From positions 1-64,000 of the forward strand of contig JAHISV010000011.1 of NCBI GenBank assembly GCA_018818065.1: a stretch of 64,000 bases of DNA. The letters are read 5' to 3'. Positions 1-7,915 of this stretch are shown in pieces. The stretch comes from Bacteroidota bacterium. GTDB lineage: Bacteria > Bacteroidota > Ignavibacteria > Ignavibacteriales > Melioribacteraceae. Each line of letters begins with the position of its first letter. Positions within the stretch are counted from its first letter, which is position 1. The notes below the pieces were generated by a model. It was not told the DNA's origin. It saw nothing but the letters and a program-made list of their open reading frames with translations, and made no database searches. The translations under genes and the position numbers were made by a program.

Positions 1-82
1 CGAGCCTGTTTTCGAGATTAGAAGTATGACCGTAATAATGCCTGTTGTCTTTAAGACTTTTTAGGATATACGTGTAATACAT
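1..82 (-). CDS. GIY-YIG nuclease family protein (5' part, runs off the left edge)
   Basis: Reading the minus strand from an ATG at 82-80 gives 27 codons with no stop, beginning MYYTYILKSLKDNRHYYGHT and continuing SNLENRL. This is the N-terminus of the small stand-alone GIY-YIG (UvrC N-terminal-like) endonuclease family. The GIY strand appears as TYI, the YIG strand as YYG, and the following T-x-N-L-x-x-R-L element carries the usual catalytic Arg region. The rest of the protein lies outside the window. The start codon sits 3 nt after the last base of the upstream tRNA-Ser on the same strand, so the gene has no room for its own promoter or Shine-Dalgarno site. It must be read from the tRNA transcript. 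Such proteins are DNA-cleaving domains of unclear cellular role. The family call is strong; the role is unknown. Confidence 0.88.
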   Translation of the reverse strand, partial: MYYTYILKSLKDNRHYYGHTSNLENRL

Positions 83-85
83 ATG

Positions 86-173
86 CGGAAAGGGGGGGAT
101 TCGAACCCCCGAGCCGCGTTACACGGCCAATAGTTTTCGAGACTACCGCATTCAACCACTCTGCCACCTTTCC
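86..173 (-). tRNA. tRNA-Ser(CGA)
   Basis: On the minus strand the sequence starts GGAAAGG and ends CCTTTCC plus a G discriminator, forming the acceptor stem. It has a GGTTCGAATCC T-arm, a long variable arm (GCCGTGTAACGCGGC) and an anticodon loop CTCGAAA with anticodon CGA, which reads UCG. The long variable arm identifies a serine tRNA. CCA is not encoded: the next bases are CAT, followed by the ATG of the GIY-YIG gene. Confidence 0.93.
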
Positions 174-201
174 AGTGTTCCATTAAGAAAATGAACCAAG
201 G

Positions 202-209
202 CAAATTTA
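202..209 (-). promoter_or_regulatory. Probable -7 element for tRNA-Ser(CGA)
   Basis: The minus strand reads TAAATTTG, an exact match to the Bacteroidota-type -7 consensus TANNTTTG, 29 nt before the tRNA 5' end. A TTG lies only 14 nt further upstream, shorter than the usual spacing, so only the -7 box is well supported. Confidence 0.45.
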
Positions 210-313
210 GAAAATATCATATTCAATTGCTTCCGGCAGATGAAATCTTTTTTGTTTTAAAATCGCAATTCACTTAGTGATGATATTAAGGTTATTCTTT
301 TCCAAATCAATGG

Positions 314-321
314 TATATTTG
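314..321 (+). promoter_or_regulatory. Probable -7 element before the first TonB receptor gene
   Basis: TATATTTG matches TANNTTTG exactly and lies about 80 nt before the preferred start codon at 403. No good TTTG is found 17-23 nt upstream. The rest of 174-402 shows no riboswitch or other structure that I recognise. Confidence 0.45.
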
Positions 322-402
322 TGCAACTGAATAGTACTTTATTTGTGTTAATTCTTTTGTTAGATGCAGCAAAACTTTGGCTTTAATTATGTCGAGAGAT
401 TT

Positions 403-2592
403 ATGTCTAAAAATATTATACTTCTATTAATATTCACCTTGCCTGTTTTTGCTCAGGAATTAACCTTTGATGCGTCGAATCTTTCATCGATGAGCCTTGA
501 AGAAATTCTGAATATTACAATTACTACTGCCGGTAAAAAAGAGGAAAAAGTTAGTGAAATACCGGCAAGTGTTGTTGTTATCACACGTGAGGATATAGAA
601 AAATATGGCTACATCAATTTGGAAGAGATATTCAAAAATATTCCCGGTCTGTTTCTTATTGATGACTATACGTCTCAAGGACCAAGTTTGGGAGTGAGAG
701 GATTTTGGGATGGTTTGTTTAATCGTGATATTGAGATAATGATCAACAATGTTCAGCAAACCTATTCCTATACAAATACAAAAAACTTCCTAACTCTATC
801 TGTCCCGGTTGAATCAATTGAGAGAATTGAAGTTGTTCGTGGTCCCATGGCAATTTTCTATGGAAGTGGTGCATTTTTTGGTGCCATAAATATTTTTACA
901 AGAGATGAATCCGGAGCTGATGAATCAGGTATTGTCTCGGTTACCCTCGGAGCTAATTCGCGTAAAGAAGGATTGCTTCGCTATTCAGGGAATATGAAAG
1001 AGTATGATTTTAATTTTACAACTGACTTTTCATATTTTATAACTGACGGACCTGATGTTAATTATAGTAAACTTCGTTCAACCGAATATCCTGCTTATTG
1101 GAATGCTAACGGAGATGCCTCAGTTGCACAGAGTAATGAAAACGGACAATTCGCATTTAATTTGAGCGGCAAATATAAGAATCTTGACTTAAATTTTAGA
1201 CATACTAGCTATGTTGATAGAGGAACTTTTTTATTCCCTGTCTGGGATGGCGGGGAAGGGTCAAGGAACAGTAATAGATCAACCAGAATATTTGCTTCAT
1301 ACAGAGTGCCCTTTTCTAAAAAGATTTACTCGGATATAAAAGTTGGATATTACACTGAAAATCAGGAAACTTATTTCGATTTTTTTGATGAAAATTTTTA
1401 TGGACTTCAATTTGACGGATGCTCAGCCATTGATGCAGAAGTAAACGTTTTTTATAATCCAAGTGAGAAGATAAAAACAACATTTGGGATTTATCATCAC
1501 GCGATTGTTGATTTTTATAAAACATTTGATCTACCATCTTTTTTGGACCCATCTCTTGAAAACAACACCGAATATGTGGATGATAGCATAATTAGTAATT
1601 ACGCCTTTTTCACTCAACTAGAATATAATATTTTGCCTAACCTCAAATTTGTTGGTGGTATCAGATTTGAAAAACTTGGATCTTATAACTTCGGCATAAA
1701 ACAAACTGTTGTTGTTGAAAGTTTAGTGGATGGGCAAGAAATAAGGACTCCAATTCATACTAACCTTAGAGGAAGCTATCAAGGGAGTGATCTGGAAGCT
1801 ATACCAAGAGCAGCATTACTTTATTCGATAAATGAGAATAATGTGATAAAACTGCTTTACGGTAAAGCCATAAACCAACCTTCTTTGTTTCAGAATGTTA
1901 AAAATATAAATGATCCAGATAACGTTTTGCAAGCTGAAAGGCTAAGTACAATTGAAGTTAATTATTCCTCTAATGAATTAGAGAATTTTTACTTTAGCAT
2001 AAGTGCTTTTAGAAATGAGCTGGATAATTTGATAACACGTATCATTACCGTTGATGAAGATGGCAATAACTACTCAACTTTTAGTGCCAATGCCGGAAAA
2101 ATGTTAACCAATGGAATAGAATTGACCGTCAGGGGAGAACTGAACGATCGGTTTGGGTTCGAAGTTTCCGGTACAGTGCAGAAGACTGAAGATAAATTAT
2201 CAGGTATGGAAAATATAACACCTGCTTATTCACCTGAATGGCTTGGCTATTTTAAGGCTTACTTTAAACCATTAACAAATCTTACCCTTTCAACAACCGC
2301 TAATTATGTTGACAGGATGGAAACATATTGGGATAACAGACCAATGAATATCAGCAATAGTTTACTAGATCCAATTGGCAGAATTGGGAAAGGGAGTTCC
2401 AGTTATGTTGATGTCGGGTTTAATATAAGAATAACCGATATTTTATCAACGGGTACTTACATAAACCTAAAATGTTCTAACATTTTTGATGCGGATATTC
2501 ATTACCCTACGTACACAAATAATACTTGGGCTGATATTGGTACTTTCGGGTACGGCAGGAGCTTCTATATAACAACCGGTTATAAGTTTTAA
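403..2592 (+). CDS. TonB-dependent receptor
   Basis: An outer-membrane receptor of about 729 residues that would import an unidentified ligand with TonB energy. A signal peptide (MSKNIILLLIFTLPVFAQ) is followed by a SLEEILNITITTAGKK segment, then the plug domain: PASVVVITREDIEKYGY, NIPGLF, and later VESIERIEVVRGP and YGSGAFFGAINIFT. The remainder is a beta-barrel ending in an aromatic residue (TTGYKF). I chose ATG 403 over ATG 364 because the signal peptide begins there and GAGAG lies 4 nt upstream. There is no carboxypeptidase-regulatory domain and no obvious partner lipoprotein. The next gene is a clear paralogue. The substrate cannot be read from the sequence. Confidence 0.9.
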   Translation: MSKNIILLLIFTLPVFAQELTFDASNLSSMSLEEILNITITTAGKKEEKVSEIPASVVVITREDIEKYGYINLEEIFKNIPGLFLIDDYTSQGPSLGVRGFWDGLFNRDIEIMINNVQQTYSYTNTKNFLTLSVPVESIERIEVVRGPMAIFYGSGAFFGAINIFTRDESGADESGIVSVTLGANSRKEGLLRYSGNMKEYDFNFTTDFSYFITDGPDVNYSKLRSTEYPAYWNANGDASVAQSNENGQFAFNLSGKYKNLDLNFRHTSYVDRGTFLFPVWDGGEGSRNSNRSTRIFASYRVPFSKKIYSDIKVGYYTENQETYFDFFDENFYGLQFDGCSAIDAEVNVFYNPSEKIKTTFGIYHHAIVDFYKTFDLPSFLDPSLENNTEYVDDSIISNYAFFTQLEYNILPNLKFVGGIRFEKLGSYNFGIKQTVVVESLVDGQEIRTPIHTNLRGSYQGSDLEAIPRAALLYSINENNVIKLLYGKAINQPSLFQNVKNINDPDNVLQAERLSTIEVNYSSNELENFYFSISAFRNELDNLITRIITVDEDGNNYSTFSANAGKMLTNGIELTVRGELNDRFGFEVSGTVQKTEDKLSGMENITPAYSPEWLGYFKAYFKPLTNLTLSTTANYVDRMETYWDNRPMNISNSLLDPIGRIGKGSSSYVDVGFNIRITDILSTGTYINLKCSNIFDADIHYPTYTNNTWADIGTFGYGRSFYITTGYKF

Positions 2593-2772
2593 ATTGCTGT
2601 TATACTGCTTCTCAGGACCTTATTGTTCTTATTTCAATTAATGAAAATGATAAACATCCCAATTACAGTTTCTTGAAAAATTATAGTTTGCCTGCGGAAT
2701 TCCTCATAATAAATGTTTGTTAATTCTTCAGGAACCAATAGTCAATCCAATCAAAATAGAGGGTATTTTTGC

Positions 2773-4941
2773 GTGACTAATTGGATTAAAATCTTTTCTT
2801 CTCTGCTTATACTTATGACTTCTGTTTTCTGCCAGGAATTTTCTTATAATCCGGCGGATCTCTCCTCTCTTACACTCGAGGAATTACTTGATATAACAAT
2901 AAGTACTGCCGGTAAAAAAACTGAAAGGCTGGGGGTTGTTCCAGCAAGCACGGTTATAATTTCTAAGGAAGAGATTGAAATTCTCGGATTTGAAACTATT
3001 AATGAAATTATTGGTAATATTCCCGGATTATTTGCTATTGATGATTACGAAGCCGCCGGTGTAAATTTTGGGGTAAGAGGATTCTGGGATGGAGTGAACA
3101 ACAGAAATATAGTAATTCTTGTTAATGGGGTTAATTATATTTTTGATTTCTTCAGCAATTACCCAATTCCATTCATTAATATACCAGTTGAAGCGATTGA
3201 TAGGATTGAAGTTGTTAGAGGACCAATGTCAGTTCTCTATGGAAGTGGTGCATTTTTTGGTGTGATTAATATTTTTACAAATGAAGTAAGAACAAACTCG
3301 GAGGGGTTTGTTAATATTTCCTATGGTTCAAATGATACTCGAAGACTATCAGCCAGGACGGCCGGTAGACTTGAAGATTTTAAGTATGTGTTTAACCTTG
3401 GTTATTTCGATACTGATGGATATGACGTAATGATTAGTGACTTGACTGAAGCAGATCAAATTGCTGTGCCATTAACTTCTTCAACAAGTGGCAAACTGGA
3501 GTATCAAAGCAAGTATTTTCAATTTAACGGATTATTTAATGACTTTAGTTTTCATACTTCTTATATAGAGTCTGATAAAGAAACATACACACTCTTTCCA
3601 TCAATTGGAGATGGTAGTATTGCTACCATGAAATCTACCAGATTATATGTTGGATATGAAAAACGCGTTCATCCGGACATTCTGTTGGATGCAAAACTAA
3701 CATACAATGTTGCTAGCCTTTCAACTGATTATAAAATACTGTATGATGGTTTTTATGGAATTGAGAGGACTGAAACCGAAGCATATGAGGCTGAGTTAAA
3801 AGCGCTTATTAACATTAGTCCGCAAAGTGAGCTTACTGTAGGAGCATATTTTAGAAATTTTGTAAACGCTGAAAATATGTATGATTTGCCTTCTTTTGGT
3901 GGGAGGATACTTGAGAATAATCTTGTTTCAATTGATGAACCAGGTGGTATCCAAACACACGCGTTATACAGTCAGATTAACTACAGCATTCTTGATAATC
4001 TAGAAATAGTTGGGGGCATTAGATTGGAAAGATCGCCTGACTATGCAATTAAATCTCGTCATACATTTTTGAGTGAGACAACTGATCCAACGCAAAGTGC
4101 TTATGAAGTTATAACGAATGATGTTGAAGGAGTTTATCACGATGGACGTGTTGAAATAATACCAAGAATTGCCGCGATATATGAGATGGATAATAATAAT
4201 ATCTTTAAGCTATCTTATGCTGAGGGGATAAAACGTCCTGGATTATTTCAAAATTCGAAAAATTCATTACAACCTGAAAATCCCGAATTAAGACCTGAAC
4301 GTATTAAAACTGTTGAATTTGAGTATGCTACAAAACTGTTCGGAGAAATCTATACTCAAATTAATTTATATCATAATATTTTAGAAAACCTTATAAAACG
4401 GGTCATCATAGTCGATGAGCATGGCGATTACACTTCATGGAATGATAATGCCGGCGAGATGATCACTAATGGATTAGAACTGACCTTTAAAGCCAATCTT
4501 ATAAAAGATCTGCATATTGAACTGAGTGCGACATTCCAAAATACAACTGATGAGAGACCGGAATATAAAGATTATGAAGTTCCTTATTCTCCCGCGCGAC
4601 TTTTATATTTAAAAGGCTGGTATAATTTTTCTGATGATATTAGGTTGGGAATATCTGGAAACTATGTTGATAAAATGCAAACTCTCGTTGATATGACCTT
4701 ACAAAATGAAGACGGTTCATACGGAAAACGGATTGGTGACGAGTCGCCTCCTTATTTTAAGGTTGATGCAAATTTGAGTTTTCAAAATATTCCATTTGAG
4801 CGGATCGATTTAAGAATTAGAGTTTCCAATTTATTTGATTCCGAAATAAGATATCCTACCTATACGAACAATCCATGGATGACAAAAGGTGCGCTTGATT
4901 ATGGCAGAAGATACTTTTTGGGATTAAAGTACAATTTTTAA
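2773..4941 (+). CDS. TonB-dependent receptor (tandem paralogue)
   Basis: A second receptor of about 722 residues with the architecture of the preceding gene: signal peptide ending SVFCQ, a SLTLEELLDITISTAGKK segment, plug motifs (NIPGLFAIDDY, GVRGFWDGV, VEAIDRIEVVRGP, YGSGAFFGVINIFT) and a barrel ending LGLKYNF. The two share long blocks such as the plug core and the C-terminal YPTYTNN element, so they arose by tandem duplication. The start is probably GTG 2773, which opens the signal peptide and has AGAGGG at 2758-2763. The ATG at 2713 would add 20 hydrophilic residues. The 180-nt gap to the upstream gene has no clear terminator, so the pair may be co-transcribed. Confidence 0.88.
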   Translation: MTNWIKIFSSLLILMTSVFCQEFSYNPADLSSLTLEELLDITISTAGKKTERLGVVPASTVIISKEEIEILGFETINEIIGNIPGLFAIDDYEAAGVNFGVRGFWDGVNNRNIVILVNGVNYIFDFFSNYPIPFINIPVEAIDRIEVVRGPMSVLYGSGAFFGVINIFTNEVRTNSEGFVNISYGSNDTRRLSARTAGRLEDFKYVFNLGYFDTDGYDVMISDLTEADQIAVPLTSSTSGKLEYQSKYFQFNGLFNDFSFHTSYIESDKETYTLFPSIGDGSIATMKSTRLYVGYEKRVHPDILLDAKLTYNVASLSTDYKILYDGFYGIERTETEAYEAELKALINISPQSELTVGAYFRNFVNAENMYDLPSFGGRILENNLVSIDEPGGIQTHALYSQINYSILDNLEIVGGIRLERSPDYAIKSRHTFLSETTDPTQSAYEVITNDVEGVYHDGRVEIIPRIAAIYEMDNNNIFKLSYAEGIKRPGLFQNSKNSLQPENPELRPERIKTVEFEYATKLFGEIYTQINLYHNILENLIKRVIIVDEHGDYTSWNDNAGEMITNGLELTFKANLIKDLHIELSATFQNTTDERPEYKDYEVPYSPARLLYLKGWYNFSDDIRLGISGNYVDKMQTLVDMTLQNEDGSYGKRIGDESPPYFKVDANLSFQNIPFERIDLRIRVSNLFDSEIRYPTYTNNPWMTKGALDYGRRYFLGLKYNF

Positions 4942-4970
4942 CACCTTCAAAAAATAATTTCATTCATGGG

Positions 4971-5001
4971 TTTCAATATTACGTAGATAATGATATATTT
5001 A
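4971..5001 (+). promoter_or_regulatory. Probable promoter of tRNA-Ser(GGA)
   Basis: TTTC (4971-4974), 19 nt, then TATATTTA (4994-5001) is a near match to TTTG-N17-23-TANNTTTG. The -7 box ends 14 nt before the tRNA, as expected for a tRNA promoter with a short leader. Confidence 0.55.
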
Positions 5002-5015
5002 CGGCCTTGTATTTT

Positions 5016-5105
5016 GGAGAGGTGCAGGAGTGGTTGATCTGGCTACCCTGGAAAGGTAGTGTACTCGCAAGGGTACCGTGGGTTCGAATCCCACTCTCTC
5101 CGCCA
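5016..5105 (+). tRNA. tRNA-Ser(GGA)
   Basis: The acceptor stem is GGAGAGG with TCTCTCC, the discriminator is G and CCA is encoded. The anticodon stem is GCTACC/GGTAGT with loop CTGGAAA, giving anticodon GGA (reads UCC/UCU). A long variable arm (GTACTCGCAAGGGTAC) and a GGTTCGAATCC T-arm confirm a serine tRNA. Unlike the tRNA-Ser at the left edge, no nuclease gene follows it. Confidence 0.95.
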
Positions 5106-5132
5106 TACTTGCGGCAGGCAGGTAACAAATTT

Positions 5133-5180
5133 AAAAGCTTAATTTCTGCGTTTTTATGCCGTCATTAAGCTTTTTGTTTT
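5133..5180 (+). terminator. Rho-independent terminator after tRNA-Ser(GGA)
   Basis: An 11-bp perfect stem (AAAAGCTTAAT at 5133-5143, ATTAAGCTTTT at 5164-5174) with a 20-nt loop is followed by a T-rich tail. Confidence 0.6.
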
Positions 5181-5285
5181 TTAAAGTGTTTGGTTTGAAT
5201 AAGATTCTTAATTGTTTGTAACCGCTCGAAGACTATGTCCGGAAGTAAATATTAAAATTTCGGATAAAACACATTAGAGGAAAGC

Positions 5286-6434
5286 ATGGGAAGAAAAATC
5301 AAAATAGTAGCCGATGACAAAATTCCCTTTCTAAAAGGTGTGCTTGACGAACTTGTGGATATGAAATATTATCCCGGCGCTCAGATTACAAAAGAAAACC
5401 TTAAGGCTGCCGACGCTCTTATCACCCGAACACGCACAATTTGCAACGCTGAATTACTTGAGGACTCTTCCGTAAAACTTATAACAACTGCAACAATTGG
5501 CACAGATCATATAGATATCAATTACTGTGATAGTAAGGGAATTGTCTGGAAGAATGCGCCAGGCTGTAATTCATCTTCTGTGCAGCAATATGTTGCCTCG
5601 GCATTGCTGCAGGTAGCTATCAATCGAAAACTGAAATTATCCGAAATGACGATAGGCGTTGTTGGTGTTGGCAATGTAGGCGGTAAGGTCGCAAAATTAG
5701 CGCGTGCGCTTCAAATGAATGTGTTGTTGAATGACCCGCCCCGCGCCAGAAGCGAAGGGGATGATGGTTTTGTCAGTTTAGACAAAATTATTGAAAAGAG
5801 CGATATAATCACCTTCCACGTTCCACTAAACAGAGATGGCGAATACAAAACACTTCATCTGGCTGATGAGGCTTTCTTCAAAAAGTTTAATAGTCAAAAG
5901 ATTATTCTAAACACCTCCAGGGGACCGGTAATTGAAACAAATGCTCTGAAAAATGCCATTCGCCAGAAAAAGATTCCTGCTACAGTTTTGGATGTCTGGG
6001 AAAAGGAGCCGGAGATTGACCTGGAGTTATTAGAGCTGGTTGATATTGCGACTCCGCATATTGCCGGATATTCCATGGATGGGAAAGCAAACGGCACAGC
6101 AGTTTGTATAAATGAAATAGTAAAATTCTTCAATCTTAAGATGGAAAATGATTGGTATCCTCACCAAATGCCTCAACCTGCTGGCGCCACAATCTTGCAT
6201 GTTAATTGCGAGGGTAAATCGAAAGAAGAAATTCTTCATGAAATCATCAATTCGACTCATAATATAATGGAAGATCACCAACGATTAGTTAACTCACCGG
6301 AAACGTTTGAGAAGCAAAGGGGGGATTATCCTGTAAGGAGAGAATTCCCGCTCTACTCGGTTCATCTTAAAAATCCTGAAGAGCATATTGTTAACACTCT
6401 GCAGCAACTGGGTTTCAAATTATTCAGATCATGA
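5286..6434 (+). CDS. pdxB: Erythronate-4-phosphate dehydrogenase
   Basis: A cytoplasmic enzyme of the DXP-dependent pyridoxal 5'-phosphate pathway. It oxidises 4-phospho-D-erythronate to 2-oxo-3-hydroxy-4-phosphobutanoate with a tightly held nicotinamide cofactor. The 382 residues show the D-2-hydroxyacid dehydrogenase fold: substrate loop TTATIGTDHID, Rossmann motif GVGNVGG (about 127-133), NTSRGPVI with the substrate Arg (212), DVWEKEP with the catalytic Glu (241) and TPHIAGYS with the catalytic His (258). The C-terminal extension after about 270 distinguishes PdxB from PHGDH-like paralogues and fits PdxB length. AGAGGA lies 5 nt before the ATG. The gene stands alone; no other B6 gene is in the window. 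Confidence 0.9.
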   Translation: MGRKIKIVADDKIPFLKGVLDELVDMKYYPGAQITKENLKAADALITRTRTICNAELLEDSSVKLITTATIGTDHIDINYCDSKGIVWKNAPGCNSSSVQQYVASALLQVAINRKLKLSEMTIGVVGVGNVGGKVAKLARALQMNVLLNDPPRARSEGDDGFVSLDKIIEKSDIITFHVPLNRDGEYKTLHLADEAFFKKFNSQKIILNTSRGPVIETNALKNAIRQKKIPATVLDVWEKEPEIDLELLELVDIATPHIAGYSMDGKANGTAVCINEIVKFFNLKMENDWYPHQMPQPAGATILHVNCEGKSKEEILHEIINSTHNIMEDHQRLVNSPETFEKQRGDYPVRREFPLYSVHLKNPEEHIVNTLQQLGFKLFRS

Positions 6435-6577
6435 AACTTGAACGCGTTTGGGGGATATTGTGGAGATGTATAGGGGGAAAAGAAATTTATTTATTTTTGA
6501 ATTTCCTCAGGAAATAACAACACCTCTTTTCCTCATATTTAACTTTTGCTTTTGAAATAGATAAACTAATTTTCGAC

Positions 6578-7720
6578 ATGACCTCAAGACCTCACATTTT
6601 AATTGCTATCGACTCGTTTAAAGGGAGTATTTCATCTTACGATGCGGCTTCTGCAATTGAGCGTGGACTTAAAAAAATAGACAGCAATGTAAAAGTTGAG
6701 AAGGTTCCCCTGGCTGATGGTGGTGAAGGTACTGTTGAAGCAATAATTTCCTATGCTAAGGGCTCCTATGTTACAGCAACGGTTCATGATCCCTTAATGA
6801 GAAATGTATCCGCGGTCTATGGACTTTTTAATAACAATGAAACCGCCGTTTTAGAAATGGCTGCTGCATCAGGAATTGGTTTATTGTCTGAAGATGAAAG
6901 GGATCCTGCAATTGCTACAACTTATGGTACGGGTGAGTTAATACTGGATGCTCTTAATAAAAACTGCGGCAGCATAATTATCGGGATTGGAGGAAGTGCT
7001 ACCAATGATGGCGGTGTTGGTATGGCAATGGCTTTGGGAGCAAAGCTTCTTGATTATGATGGGCAGGATATAGGTTATGAGCCGCAAAACTTTTCCAAAT
7101 TGTATTCCATTGATTTCTCGCAGATTGACCCCAGAATTAAAAATATGAAAATCACCGTTTTGTGTGATGTTAACAATCCACTGGTAGGCAAGAATGGGGC
7201 CAGCCATGTTTACGGATCTCAAAAAGGTGCTGATAAAAAAATGATTGAGTTGTTGGACGCCAATCTCAAACATCTGGCAGATGTTACTGAAATGGAACTG
7301 GGCAGATCGTTCAGGAATATAGCGGGCGCAGGTGCAGCCGGTGGATTGGGATTTGGACTCGTTGCGTTTCTTGGTGCCAGACTTCAAAGTGGTATTAACT
7401 TTCTGACTGAATTTGTTAATCTTGAGAAAAAAATTCGTGAATCGGATATTGTTATAACTGGTGAGGGAAAGGTTGACTCCCAAACAATGTTTAATAAGCT
7501 TCCCGTTGGAATCGCTGAACTGGCAAAAAAGCATAATAAGAAAACGATATGTATTGCAGGACAATTTGAAAAGGAGGCTTTTAGAATGCATGGAGAGCAG
7601 TTCGATGAGATGTATTTTATTATGGAAGAAGTCGTTAATAATGAAGATGCCATGAGCAATGCTGCCGAACATCTTGAAAGGATAGCGAGCGAAAAACTAA
7701 AACATTTACTCCGAAATTAA
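6578..7720 (+). CDS. Glycerate kinase (GarK/GlxK type)
   Basis: A cytoplasmic kinase of the PF02595-type glycerate kinase family, which phosphorylates D-glycerate with ATP, usually to 2-phosphoglycerate, and feeds lower glycolysis. The 380 residues match family length. Recognisable elements are ILIAIDSFKGSISS at the N-terminus, VPLADGGEGT, a glycine-rich IIIGIGGSATNDGGVGMA, GAGAAGGLGFGL and ITGEGKVDSQT near the C-terminus. No Shine-Dalgarno site is evident. It follows pdxB by 143 nt, but the two pathways are not obviously linked, so the adjacency may be incidental. Confidence 0.9.
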   Translation: MTSRPHILIAIDSFKGSISSYDAASAIERGLKKIDSNVKVEKVPLADGGEGTVEAIISYAKGSYVTATVHDPLMRNVSAVYGLFNNNETAVLEMAAASGIGLLSEDERDPAIATTYGTGELILDALNKNCGSIIIGIGGSATNDGGVGMAMALGAKLLDYDGQDIGYEPQNFSKLYSIDFSQIDPRIKNMKITVLCDVNNPLVGKNGASHVYGSQKGADKKMIELLDANLKHLADVTEMELGRSFRNIAGAGAAGGLGFGLVAFLGARLQSGINFLTEFVNLEKKIRESDIVITGEGKVDSQTMFNKLPVGIAELAKKHNKKTICIAGQFEKEAFRMHGEQFDEMYFIMEEVVNNEDAMSNAAEHLERIASEKLKHLLRN

Positions 7721-7915
7721 TCCTATTCCATCCATGTTATGATCAGTTTTTTACTTCACCCAGATAGAGAACCGTAGACATTTCTTTTTTGAAAGAACAA
7801 AAAATGTGCAGATGAAAAATATTGTTTCTAAGCATTAATTTTCCTAAAAACATTCACAGACGTAAAGTCTTGTTTGATTATCTCGATAATAACCTGATAA
7901 GGTGTATATTATAAA

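Noticed and set aside
5106..5132. A decayed GIY-YIG gene after tRNA-Ser(GGA)
   Set aside because: The segment contains GCGGCAGGCAGG but no frame resembling the nuclease; the terminator follows directly.
6938..7672. 244-codon open frame opposite the glycerate kinase gene
   Set aside because: It lies entirely antisense to a clear enzyme gene, has low-complexity Ser/Ile/Phe-rich translation and no ribosome site.
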